NCBI RefSeq assembly: GCF_000382125.1
Contig: NZ_KB907549.1
Span: 271,719-335,718 of the forward strand
Reading direction: 5' to 3'
DNA: 64,000 nucleotides
From: Eudoraea adriatica DSM 19308
GTDB lineage: Bacteria > Bacteroidota > Bacteroidia > Flavobacteriales > Flavobacteriaceae
In this document: one piece after another, positions 55,601-63,574 of the stretch
How the letters are laid out: each line of letters starts with the position of its first letter
Numbering within the stretch: the stretch's first letter is position 1
Made by a program: the position numbers and the translations under genes
Notes under the pieces: model-generated
What the model saw: only the letters and a program-made list of their open reading frames with translations
What the model was told of the DNA's origin: nothing
Databases searched by the model: none

Positions 55601-56048
55601 CGAATTAAAACAGTCTGTTCAGTTGGCTGTTCACGAGCAGAAAGACCCTTTATTGATCTATAAATTTGAAGCTTTTGAACTTTTTAAAAGTATGATTGAC
55701 AGCGTTAACAAAGAAGTAGTTTCCTTCTTATTCAAAGGGGAATTGCCATCAGCTGATACCAGTGAGATTCAGGAAGCCAGAAATGTGCGCAGACCGAAAG
55801 AAAAACTTCAGACTACCAAAGAGGAAATCCCGAATAATGATGAATTAGCGGCACGGAACAGGGCAATAGGTCAGAATCAGGGCGGCAGGGCACCAATAAC
55901 AGAAACCATTGTACGTGAAAAACCAAAAATTGGCAGGAATGAAAAAGTCACTATAAAAAATGTAATGTCAGGTGAAAGCAAAACCGTTAAATACAAACAG
56001 GCTGAACCACTAATAAACCGTGGGGAATGGGTTTTGATTGAAGAGTAA
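52686..56048 (+). CDS. secA: Preprotein translocase ATPase SecA
   Basis: A 1120-residue motor that drives proteins through SecYEG. Walker A is MQTGEGKT at 192-199 and the DEAD-box-like region is VDEVDSVLVDDARTPLI. Motifs such as GRQGDPGSSQFY and the NMAGRGTDIKL segment are intact. Two insertions, about 55-105 and 340-500, make it much longer than E. coli SecA (901 residues); this is usual in Bacteroidota. The C-terminal zinc motif (CxCxSGxxxxCH) is absent, replaced by a KVTIKNVMSGESKTVKYKQA tail. It is monocistronic and followed by a strong terminator. Confidence 0.96.
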   Translation: MSILNSVIKAFVGDKAKKDVKELQPLLKEIKSFEAALESLNHNELRQKTKDFKLTIKKSAEELQKQIDLLKEEVKASPDIDRNEEIYAEIDKLEEEAYRITEDTLNEILPEAFAVVKETAKRFVNNETITVEATEFDRLLSGSKEYVGLEGDNAVWQNSWDAAGKEVTWDMVHYDVQLIGGIALHQGKIAEMQTGEGKTLVATLPMYLNALAGKGAHLVTVNDYLAKRDSAWMAPIFEFHGLSVDCIDKHQPNSEGRRAAYNADITYGTNNEFGFDYLRDNMAHTPGDLVQRPHHYAIVDEVDSVLVDDARTPLIISGPVPEGDRHEFNELKPKVSDIVQKQRQYLTGVLAEAKKEISAGNTKEGGFLLLRVHRGLPKNKALIKFLSEEGIKQLLQKTENFYMQDNNREMPQVDAELLFVIDEKNNQIELTDKGIEYISGDQQKDFFVMPDIGSEIAKIENQNLEIEKEAAAKEELFKDFAVKSERIHTMSQLLKAYTLFEKDVEYVVIDNKVMIVDEQTGRIMDGRRYSDGLHQAIEAKENVKIEAMTQTFATVTLQNYFRMYKKLAGMTGTAVTEAGEFWEIYKLDVMEIPTNRPIARDDRNDLIYKTKREKYNAIIDEVTKLSEQKRPVLIGTTSVEISELLSRMLTIRKIPHNVLNAKLHKKEADIVAEAGNAGVVTIATNMAGRGTDIKLSEEVKKAGGLAIVGTERHDSRRVDRQLRGRAGRQGDPGSSQFYVSLEDNLMRLFGSDRVAKMMDRMGLEEGEVIQHSMMTKSIERAQKKVEENNFGIRKRLLEYDDVMNAQREVVYKRRRHALQGERLKVDIANMVYDTCEVIAETNKAANDFKNFEFELIKYFSITSPVTEEEFAKQSFQEIANTTYNAAYEYYQSKMERSAATAFPVIKKVYEDNSNKFERIVVPFTDGIKSLNVVTDLKKAYDSNGKQLVTDFEKNITLAIVDDAWKTHLRKMDELKQSVQLAVHEQKDPLLIYKFEAFELFKSMIDSVNKEVVSFLFKGELPSADTSEIQEARNVRRPKEKLQTTKEEIPNNDELAARNRAIGQNQGGRAPITETIVREKPKIGRNEKVTIKNVMSGESKTVKYKQAEPLINRGEWVLIEE

Positions 56049-56068
56049 CAAATTAAATAGCATGCAGT

Positions 56069-56098
56069 AAAAAGGTGTCCTTTTAAGGACACCTTTTT
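56069..56098 (+). terminator. Strong terminator after secA
   Basis: AAAAAGGTGTCC (56069-56080), loop TTTTAA, GGACACCTTTTT (56087-56098) with more T residues after it. A perfect 12 bp stem 20 bases past the secA stop. Confidence 0.9.
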
Positions 56099-56147
56099 TT
56101 ATTTAAAATACCATATCTTTAAGTATTAACCCTATATTATTTTTCAG

Positions 56148-57542
56148 ATGAAATCTTCCAGACGTAAATTCCTGACCTCCGTTAGCATGCTAGCAGCCTC
56201 TTCTGTAATGCCAATAACACAGTTTGATTTTGGAATAAATAAAAAACTAAAAATAGCCCTTGTTGGCACAGGTATACGTGGTATCACTTTTTGGGGAAAA
56301 CGCCTCCTTGATGAGTATTCGGATATTCTTGAATTTGTGGGCCTGTGCGATATTAATCCCGGACGCCTGGCATTTGGAAAGGAATATATAGGAGCTAATT
56401 GCCCCACCTTTGCAGATTTTGATTTAATGATCCGGAACTCCGGTCCGGATCTTGTCATTGTAACCACCAAAGATTCAACTCACCATGAATTTATTATTAG
56501 AGCAATGGAAATGGGTTGCGATGTTCTTACGGAAAAACCATTGACTACGGATGAAATTAAATGTCAGGCCATTCTGGATATAGAAAAAAAGTCAGGAAAA
56601 AACCTGATTGTAGGCTTTAACTACCGATGGAGCCCTTACAACACTAAAATAAAACAGTTATTGGCTGAAAATACCATAGGCAAACTAACATCTGTTGACT
56701 TTCATTGGTATCTGAACACCTACCATGGTGCCAGTTATTTCCGGCGATGGCACGGACAGATGGAAAGTAGCGGATCTCTATGGGTACATAAAGCGACACA
56801 TCATTTTGACCTTCTTAATTGGTGGATTAATTCAGAACCATCAGAAGTATTTGCTTTCGGAGACCTTGAATTTTATGGCAAAAATGGACCTTTTAAAGGG
56901 GATAACTGCAGAAATTGTGATCATCATTCCAAATGTGATTTCCATTGGGACATTACAAAAAATAAGTTTTTAACTGACCTTTACACAAATAATGAGAAAT
57001 ACGATGGGTATATAAGAGACAACTGCCTTTTTAGAAATGAAATAAATATTTACGATAAGATGTCAGCACAAGTCAAATATCAAAATAAGGTGCAATTAAA
57101 TTATTCGCTTACCACCTACTCCCCGCTCGAAGGTTGGCGTGTTGCATTTAACGGTACAGAAGGCAGACTGGAAGCATGGATGGATATTCCTTATTATAAA
57201 GAAATGAATATCGATCAGGCCGAAATGCACGACAAGGAAATGGAGCAAAATAAAACGGAATCTGGTCATAATGAACCTATCATAGTGCATAAGTTATGGA
57301 AGGATTTCGAAACTGTAATGGTAAAGATGGAAAAAAGTGGTCATGGCGGAGGTGATAAGCGCTTGCAGGATAAAATGTTCAGAAGCACTGATTCCGTTGA
57401 TCCTTTTGGCAGGACAGCAGGAAGCAGGGATGGCGCTATGTCAGTGCTAATAGGCATTGCAGCAAGAAAGAGTATTGAATCAGGTAGCGCTGTCAAAATC
57501 AAGGATCTCACAGATTTACAGCCTCAGGAAATTCGGAACTAG
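56148..57542 (+). CDS. Tat-exported Gfo/Idh/MocA oxidoreductase
   Basis: A 464-residue protein with a twin-arginine leader (SRRKFLTSVSMLAASS). The Rossmann domain starts at ALVGTGIRGITFW (about 37-49), the NAD-binding acidic residue follows (GLCDINPGRL), and the EKPLTT motif with its catalytic-region Lys lies at about 126-131. A Cys/His-rich patch (NCRNCDHHSKCDFHWD, about 254-269) is unusual for the family and could bind a metal. It belongs to a different subgroup from the protein at 12542-13939. Substrate unknown, presumably a sugar. It follows the secA terminator, so it has its own promoter. Confidence 0.84.
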   Translation: MKSSRRKFLTSVSMLAASSVMPITQFDFGINKKLKIALVGTGIRGITFWGKRLLDEYSDILEFVGLCDINPGRLAFGKEYIGANCPTFADFDLMIRNSGPDLVIVTTKDSTHHEFIIRAMEMGCDVLTEKPLTTDEIKCQAILDIEKKSGKNLIVGFNYRWSPYNTKIKQLLAENTIGKLTSVDFHWYLNTYHGASYFRRWHGQMESSGSLWVHKATHHFDLLNWWINSEPSEVFAFGDLEFYGKNGPFKGDNCRNCDHHSKCDFHWDITKNKFLTDLYTNNEKYDGYIRDNCLFRNEINIYDKMSAQVKYQNKVQLNYSLTTYSPLEGWRVAFNGTEGRLEAWMDIPYYKEMNIDQAEMHDKEMEQNKTESGHNEPIIVHKLWKDFETVMVKMEKSGHGGGDKRLQDKMFRSTDSVDPFGRTAGSRDGAMSVLIGIAARKSIESGSAVKIKDLTDLQPQEIRN

Positions 57543-57590
57543 CTCTTTATATACTGTAAATAACAAAATTATTATTTGTTCGTATAGCTG

Positions 57591-57621
57591 TTGAATATTA
57601 AATAAAACATATATAGCTTTA
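57591..57621 (+). promoter_or_regulatory. Possible promoter of the histidine kinase gene
   Basis: TTG at 57591-57593 and TAGCTTTA at 57614-57621, 20 bases apart, match the TTG / TAnnTTTG pattern in all but the last base. The start codon is 46 bases downstream. Confidence 0.4.
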
Positions 57622-57667
57622 CACCAATAAGGGAATTCGCTTCCCAGATACGGTTGCGATTTTCCAC

Positions 57668-58924
57668 ATGCAGCAGATCTACATTAATGAAATAATTCAA
57701 ATCATGGAAAAAGCAGTCAAACATAAGCCCCGGATACAGGACAAAATACGTCTGACCCTCAGAGTAAGCTATTTCGCCTCTATTTTCTCATTGGTCTTTG
57801 GATTGATTTGTCTTTTTTTCCTGAATATTTTTGAAGTAGTTCCTCATGTATTCATTGCCTTTGGTGCATTGAGCATAATTAATAACCTGGCCTATGCTTC
57901 ACACCAAAATCTAACCCTTACCTATAACATACTTTCTATACTTGGTTTAGCTTCCGCTACCGCCATAACAATGTTAACAGGAGGCATAAACAGTTCGTTT
58001 ATTTTCGTACTTGCCATTGTTGTATTTGCGGGATATGCAACAACACGCAATTATGGAAAAATTTATCTGTATCTCACCATTCTTATTATTACTTTAATCT
58101 TTGTCCAGGAAATTTCAGATTTTTCTTTAACCCGAAATGTCATTCCTGCCGAAAGTCAAAACCTTTTCAGCTTTTTAAGCGTCATATTCTCCGTTTACCT
58201 TCTGGGAGGAGTTCTTGGTAAAAACCTTTTAAAAGCGCATCATAAGCTTTATAAAACCAAAATGGAAATTGAAGAGCGGATACATGAAAAGGACACATTG
58301 CTAAAGGAGGTACACCATAGAGTTAAGAATAATCTTCAGACCGTATCCAGCCTTTTAAGCCTTCAATCAAGGGGTATAAAGGATGAAAGAGTAAAAAATC
58401 TCATAAAAAGTAGTCAGAATAGGGTTATCGCAATGGCAATGGTGCATGAAATGCTTTACATGCGAGATGATTTGGCCAAAATAGATTATAAATCCTATGT
58501 TGAGGAATTAAGCGAATACCTCGTTAAATCAGTAAAGGGGGCTGATAGTAACGTTTCGGTTAACATTAACATACCTCAAATTGAACTGGGTATAGATACA
58601 GCTATTCCCCTAGGGCTCCTAATCAATGAGGCTCTGACAAATGCCCTTAAATATGGTATAAAAGGTGATGACCAGGGGGAAATAAATATTGAACTAAAGA
58701 AAATCGACGATAAAGATTACGTACTCAATATTGGAGATAATGGTGTTGGTTTTCCGGAAGAAGTAGATTATAAAAACACCCCCTCACTGGGCTTAAAATT
58801 AATTCATAACCTTGCCCGGCAACTGAAAGGAAACATAATCAGGGATTTTTCCAAAAAAGGAACCAATTATATAATAAATTTTAAAGAAATAGGCCAGAGC
58901 GACTTTCATCAATCCGTAGCCTAG
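57668..58924 (+). CDS. Membrane sensor histidine kinase, HisKA_2 type
   Basis: A 418-residue kinase. Five or six closely packed helices (about 38-185) form a sensor without a sizeable periplasmic domain. The dimerisation-phosphotransfer region is of the HisKA_2 kind, EVHHRVKNNLQTVSSLLSLQ, with the phospho-acceptor His at about 217. The ATPase domain has the N box (LINEALTNALKYG), DNGVGFPE and a SLGLKLI G2 box. No response regulator is adjacent, so it is an orphan. A second ATG at 57704 (MEKAVKHKP) is also possible. The closeness of the helices suggests a signal inside the membrane. Confidence 0.87.
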   Translation: MQQIYINEIIQIMEKAVKHKPRIQDKIRLTLRVSYFASIFSLVFGLICLFFLNIFEVVPHVFIAFGALSIINNLAYASHQNLTLTYNILSILGLASATAITMLTGGINSSFIFVLAIVVFAGYATTRNYGKIYLYLTILIITLIFVQEISDFSLTRNVIPAESQNLFSFLSVIFSVYLLGGVLGKNLLKAHHKLYKTKMEIEERIHEKDTLLKEVHHRVKNNLQTVSSLLSLQSRGIKDERVKNLIKSSQNRVIAMAMVHEMLYMRDDLAKIDYKSYVEELSEYLVKSVKGADSNVSVNINIPQIELGIDTAIPLGLLINEALTNALKYGIKGDDQGEINIELKKIDDKDYVLNIGDNGVGFPEEVDYKNTPSLGLKLIHNLARQLKGNIIRDFSKKGTNYIINFKEIGQSDFHQSVA

Positions 58925-59046
58925 GGAATACCCCGTTTAATGCAGCTTTTACCTGTTTCCGGAACAAGGCATTCCCAATTTGAAAACACTTCTTCATAAA
59001 GCAATTTATACCTATATTTAGGCGACTAATTCAAAAATTGCCCCTC

Positions 59047-61572
59047 ATGAGGAATTCCTTAATAGTATGCCTTTTCCTGTTTAGTACGCTCCTGTATAGT
59101 CAGGATTATTTTGTACAAAAATTTCATCCTTTCAACAGCGATATTCCTTCTCCGCAAGAATTTTTAGGTTATGGAATTGGAGAACGCCATACCAGACATG
59201 ATCTGATTGTGGCCTATTTATATAAACTTGCTGAACTTTCAGACAGGGCTTCTATTTATGAATATGGCAAAACACATGAAGGACGCAAATTGGTAATCTT
59301 AACCATAACTGCGCCGGATAATTTAACTGATCTTGAAGCCATAAAGGAAAGGCACCTTGCATATACAGATCCAGGTAAATCCACTTCTTCGGATAGCTCA
59401 CTTCCTGTTTTTATTAATTTGGGTTACAACGTTCACGGGAATGAACCTTCCAGTTCCGAAGCAGCCCTATTAAGTGCCTATACTTTTGTAGCTTCCAATA
59501 ATCCTGAGATACTTAATTACCTTAACAATGCAGTTATTTTCATAGATCCAACCATCAATCCCGATGGTCGGGACAGGCATACTCAGTGGGTCAATAGTTA
59601 CCAGGGGAATCCATTGGTAGCGGACACTCAGGATGCCGAGCACAACGAATACTGGCCCGGCGGAAGGACTAATCATTACTGGTTTGACCTTAACAGAGAC
59701 TGGCTTCTGGCAATAAACCCGGAAAGTAGGGGTAAGCTTAAATGGTATCATGAATGGTATCCTAATGTGGTAACCGATTTTCATGAAATGGGCTCACAAA
59801 GCACCTATTTCTTCGAACCAATGAAGCCTAACGGATCACTAAACCCCATAATGCCTAAAAAAAATTATGAGGATCTCAATACTATTTTTGGTAACTATTT
59901 TGCCAAGGCCCTCGATAGCATAGGATCATTTTACTTTACAAAGGAAGCTTTTGACGGTACATATCCCGGCTATGGTTCTTCCTATCCGGATATTCAGGGT
60001 GGACTAGGGCTCTTGTTTGAACAGGCGAGCTCCAGGGGGCATAAACAGGAAACCGCCTTTGGGGAAATTACCTTCCCTTTTACCATTCGCAATCAGTACA
60101 CCTCAAGTATTACAACGGTTAAAGCCGCCGTAGAAAACAAAGAATTATTGCGAGCCTATCAGAAAGAATTCTTTAAGACGGCAATGATGAATTCTGCAAT
60201 AAAAGGAATACAGGGATACAGTTTTGGGGATCGTTACGACAAAAATCGGATCAAGGCATTTATTGACAAACTGCTAATCCATAAAATAAACGTTTACAAA
60301 TACGGAAACGAATCTTATGTAGTGCCTACGTCCCAACCCCAGTACAGGATGGTTCAGACGATGTTTGAAACTTATAAAAAATACCGCGACAGCGTTTTTT
60401 ATGATGCCTCGGCATGGTCAGTGGCAAATTTCTATAATATCAATTACAGCGGACTTAGAAGGGTTAGCCTGGGAGAAAAAATAAACTCAACTGCTGATCT
60501 AATAAATATTGATCCTGTTCAAAAATCTGAGTATGCCTATATAATTGATTGGGATGATTACAATGCGCCGGCAGTTTTAAATTTTCTTCAATCGAAAGAA
60601 TTGGTGCTTTCTTCCGCTTTTCAACCGTTTACAACAAAGCTTGATAATTCCAGTAGGTCATTTAATTATGGAGCCTTAATTCTTCCGGTAAGCCTTCAAA
60701 AGAAAAATACGGATGAAGTATATAAATGGGTGCTTGAGGCACAGGAAAAATATCAGGTTCCCATTTATGGGATCGCCACCGGCTACAACAGCGCGGGAAT
60801 TGATCTGGGCAGCAGGAATGTTCGTCCCATAACCAAACCCACAGCAGCAATGCTTATAGGAGAAGGAACCCGCTCTTATGAAGCCGGTGAAGTCTGGCAT
60901 CTGTTGGATACAAGGGTGCACATGCCAATTACTAAAATACCTATCAGGAATTATGATGAGGCAAAGCTCGAGGAGTATAATACACTGGTGATGATTTCGG
61001 GTGAATATAACTTTACAGAAGAGCAGCAGGCAAGACTTTCAGACTGGGTTAAAAAGGGAAATACACTTATAACAATCGGAACAGCCTCCGAATGGGTCAT
61101 TGAAAATAAAATAGTAAAAGAAAAACTTATAATATCCGAGATAGATTCTACAAAAGCTGTATTGAGAACACCTTATGTGGATGCCAGTGAAAACCTCGGT
61201 AAAGAGAATATTGGAGGTATTATATTGAAGGTTGATCTGGATATTACACACCCTCTCGCTTTTGGTTACAGAGATACAGATATCCCGGTTTATAAAAATA
61301 ATAACGTATGGCTCTCTCCAAGCAAAAATGAGTATTCCACGGTAGCCAGGTATTCCAGAGATGCTCTAATAGATGGTTATATCAGCAGAAAGAACAGCGA
61401 AGAATTCTTAAAAGCCTCAGCATCACTTATTGTTAGCCCTTTAGACGATGGGCGAGTAATTTTATTTGCTGATAATCCTAATTTCAGGGGATCGTGGTAC
61501 GGTACAAACCGATTGTTCCTGAATGCCTTGTTTTTAGGTGATAAAATTGAAATACCAATACCAGAAGACTAA
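59047..61572 (+). CDS. M14-family metallocarboxypeptidase, exported
   Basis: An 841-residue exported peptidase (leader about 1-20; the ATG at 59047 is preferred to the in-frame TTG three codons upstream). The M14 zinc ligands appear as HGNE (in GYNVHGNEPSSSEAALL), and the third His is probably the one in VVTDFHEMGSQSTYFFEP. The substrate-binding NPDGRDRH and FDLNRDWL motifs are present. A large C-terminal region (about 400-841) ends in a glutamine-amidotransferase-like fold (for example NTLVMISGEYNFTEEQ). It probably degrades peptides in the periplasm. The amidohydrolase gene starts one base after its stop. Confidence 0.87.
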   Translation: MRNSLIVCLFLFSTLLYSQDYFVQKFHPFNSDIPSPQEFLGYGIGERHTRHDLIVAYLYKLAELSDRASIYEYGKTHEGRKLVILTITAPDNLTDLEAIKERHLAYTDPGKSTSSDSSLPVFINLGYNVHGNEPSSSEAALLSAYTFVASNNPEILNYLNNAVIFIDPTINPDGRDRHTQWVNSYQGNPLVADTQDAEHNEYWPGGRTNHYWFDLNRDWLLAINPESRGKLKWYHEWYPNVVTDFHEMGSQSTYFFEPMKPNGSLNPIMPKKNYEDLNTIFGNYFAKALDSIGSFYFTKEAFDGTYPGYGSSYPDIQGGLGLLFEQASSRGHKQETAFGEITFPFTIRNQYTSSITTVKAAVENKELLRAYQKEFFKTAMMNSAIKGIQGYSFGDRYDKNRIKAFIDKLLIHKINVYKYGNESYVVPTSQPQYRMVQTMFETYKKYRDSVFYDASAWSVANFYNINYSGLRRVSLGEKINSTADLINIDPVQKSEYAYIIDWDDYNAPAVLNFLQSKELVLSSAFQPFTTKLDNSSRSFNYGALILPVSLQKKNTDEVYKWVLEAQEKYQVPIYGIATGYNSAGIDLGSRNVRPITKPTAAMLIGEGTRSYEAGEVWHLLDTRVHMPITKIPIRNYDEAKLEEYNTLVMISGEYNFTEEQQARLSDWVKKGNTLITIGTASEWVIENKIVKEKLIISEIDSTKAVLRTPYVDASENLGKENIGGIILKVDLDITHPLAFGYRDTDIPVYKNNNVWLSPSKNEYSTVARYSRDALIDGYISRKNSEEFLKASASLIVSPLDDGRVILFADNPNFRGSWYGTNRLFLNALFLGDKIEIPIPED

Positions 61573-61573
61573 T

Positions 61574-63142
61574 ATGAACAAAAAAATAAATTTCGTTTTA
61601 ATACTCATCTTATGTTCCAATCTTTCAATTCTTGGCCAAAGCAGCAAGGGTGACGGGCCATTTACTCAGCTCATCATAAGAGGGGTCACCCTAATCAACG
61701 GAAATGGTGCCCCTCCACTGGGGCCAGTGGATATTTTAGTAGAGAACAACCGCATACAGAAGATTGAAGTGGTTGGTTATCCGGGGGTAGTGATTAAGGC
61801 CTCGGAAAGACCACAACTAAAACCTGGGGGGAAAGAATTAAACTGCGAAGGCATGTTTTTACTTCCCGGCTTTGTGGATATGCATGGACATATCGGAGGA
61901 AAAGCACAAGGCGCAGAACCCGAATATGTTTTTAAACTCTGGATGGCTCATGGAATTACGACCGTAAGGGAACCAAGCGGACGTGGTGTAGACTTTACTT
62001 TAGACCTGAAAAGAAAAAGTGCCAAAAATGAAATTGTGGCACCCCGTATTTTGGCGTATACAGGATTCGGCCAGGGGAGTGATACCGCCATCAGCACTCC
62101 GGAGATGGCACGTGAATGGGTGCGAAATAATGCCAAAAAAGGGGCGGATGGCATTAAGTTATTTGGGGCACCACCCGAAATTATGACAGCAGCTTTGGAT
62201 GAAAACAAAAAATTAGGCTTGCGATCAGCTTGTCACCATGCTCAATTAAATGTTGCCAGATGGAATGTACTGCATTCGGCAAGGGCAGGTTTAACAAGTA
62301 TGGAGCACTGGTATGGCTTGCCGGAAGCACTTTTTGAAGACCGCACGGTACAGGATTATCCTTTAGACTATAACTATAACAACGAACAGGACCGCTTTGA
62401 AGAGGCAGGTAAGCTATGGCAGCAGGCTGCAAAACCTTTTTCAGAACACTGGAATAAAGTTATGGACGAACTTATTGCCCTGGACTTTACAATTGACCCA
62501 ACCTTTAATATTTACGAGGCCAGCAGGGACTTACAAAGAGCAAGGCGCGCAGAATGGCATGAAGATTATACCCTCCCGTCTTTATGGGATTTCTACCAGC
62601 CCAGTAAAATCAGCCATGGCTCTTATTGGCATTATTGGGGAACAGAACAGGAAGTGGCTTGGAAGGAGAATTACAAACTCTGGATGACCTTCATAAATGA
62701 ATACAAAAATCGCGGCGGTAGGGTAACCACGGGTTCAGATTCGGGCTTTATCTTTCAGCTTTATGGTTTTGCATATATCCGGGAAATGGAGCTGTTGCGG
62801 GAAGCTGGGTTTCATCCCCTGGAAATTATTCGTTCTGCCACCCTGAATGGAGCAGAAGCCTTGGGAATGGATAACCAAATAGGCTCAGTTAGTGTTGGTA
62901 AACTTGCAGACTTCGTGGTTATTGACGAAAATCCCTTACAGAACTTAAAAGTACTATATGGTACCGGAGCTATTAAACTTACAGAAGATAATGAAGTAGT
63001 TCGGGTTGGCGGGGTAAAATACACCATTAAAGACGGCATAATCTATGATGCAAAAGCCTTGCTTCAGGAAGTTAAGCAAATGGTCGATGCAGAGAAAAAG
63101 CGTTTGAATTATCAGATTAAACAACCTGGAATTCAGGAATAA
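61574..63142 (+). CDS. Exported amidohydrolase, imidazolonepropionase-like
   Basis: A 522-residue metal-dependent hydrolase with a signal peptide (about 1-22, SILGQS); the start at 61574 is chosen for this leader. The metal-binding HxH lies in GFVDMHGHIGG (about 106-116), further ligands are expected in ACHHAQLN (about 218-225) and the Asp in TGSDSGFIF (about 387). The C-terminal beta-sandwich (SVGKLADFVVIDENPL) is typical of the superfamily. Such enzymes cut dipeptides or cyclic amides. One base separates it from the M14 peptidase, so they probably act in sequence on peptides. Confidence 0.86.
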   Translation: MNKKINFVLILILCSNLSILGQSSKGDGPFTQLIIRGVTLINGNGAPPLGPVDILVENNRIQKIEVVGYPGVVIKASERPQLKPGGKELNCEGMFLLPGFVDMHGHIGGKAQGAEPEYVFKLWMAHGITTVREPSGRGVDFTLDLKRKSAKNEIVAPRILAYTGFGQGSDTAISTPEMAREWVRNNAKKGADGIKLFGAPPEIMTAALDENKKLGLRSACHHAQLNVARWNVLHSARAGLTSMEHWYGLPEALFEDRTVQDYPLDYNYNNEQDRFEEAGKLWQQAAKPFSEHWNKVMDELIALDFTIDPTFNIYEASRDLQRARRAEWHEDYTLPSLWDFYQPSKISHGSYWHYWGTEQEVAWKENYKLWMTFINEYKNRGGRVTTGSDSGFIFQLYGFAYIREMELLREAGFHPLEIIRSATLNGAEALGMDNQIGSVSVGKLADFVVIDENPLQNLKVLYGTGAIKLTEDNEVVRVGGVKYTIKDGIIYDAKALLQEVKQMVDAEKKRLNYQIKQPGIQE

Positions 63143-63192
63143 TCGTTGTCTTAATTGACAGCTGAATTATTGCAAAAAAATAAAGGGAGAAC

Positions 63193-63306
63193 TTATCTTC
63201 GTCCTGTATGCACTTTAATAGGCCTTAAAACACCTTTTGTTTTTGGAAAAACAATAAGATAACTCATTAAAAGTGCAACGGGTAATAATAGAATAAATAG
63301 TATCAT
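63193..63306 (-). CDS. Tiny single-helix membrane protein
   Basis: A 37-residue protein with one hydrophobic helix (about 2-20) and a basic tail (PKTKGVLRPIKVHTGRR). It lies 10 bases after the stop of the minus-strand small exported protein and is probably co-transcribed with it. Short length limits the certainty. Confidence 0.5.
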   Translation of the reverse strand: MILFILLLPVALLMSYLIVFPKTKGVLRPIKVHTGRR

Positions 63307-63316
63307 AAGATTGGGA

Positions 63317-63574
63317 TTAGGCTAATTTGGGGTTGTTTTTTTTCGTAGAAAAAGCTAAAGCTCTTTTTACTCTTGTATTCTTGAATTTGTATAAGCGCGC
63401 AACAGCGTCTTCTTTTGTTGCCTTAATTTGCCCACTATTGTGAGAAACAGGAAGGCTACTATCCAAAACAATATCCATTTGTAATGTTTCAACTTTACCA
63501 TAGTGTGTAGTTTTTTGAGCCAGAGCTGCTGCTCCGAATAAAAGTATAAGTACTAAGGTTAAAAAGGCTTTCAT
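63317..63574 (-). CDS. Small exported protein of unknown function
   Basis: An 85-residue protein with a signal peptide (about 1-19, AAALAQ). The start at 63574 (MKAFLTLVL) is chosen because it gives this leader; a longer in-frame start upstream adds 51 residues that look non-coding. The mature part of about 66 residues is basic near the C-terminus (FKNTRVKRALAFSTKKN) and has no Cys. I recognise no family. The next gene downstream is a 37-codon frame. Confidence 0.68.
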   Translation of the reverse strand: MKAFLTLVLILLFGAAALAQKTTHYGKVETLQMDIVLDSSLPVSHNSGQIKATKEDAVARLYKFKNTRVKRALAFSTKKNNPKLA

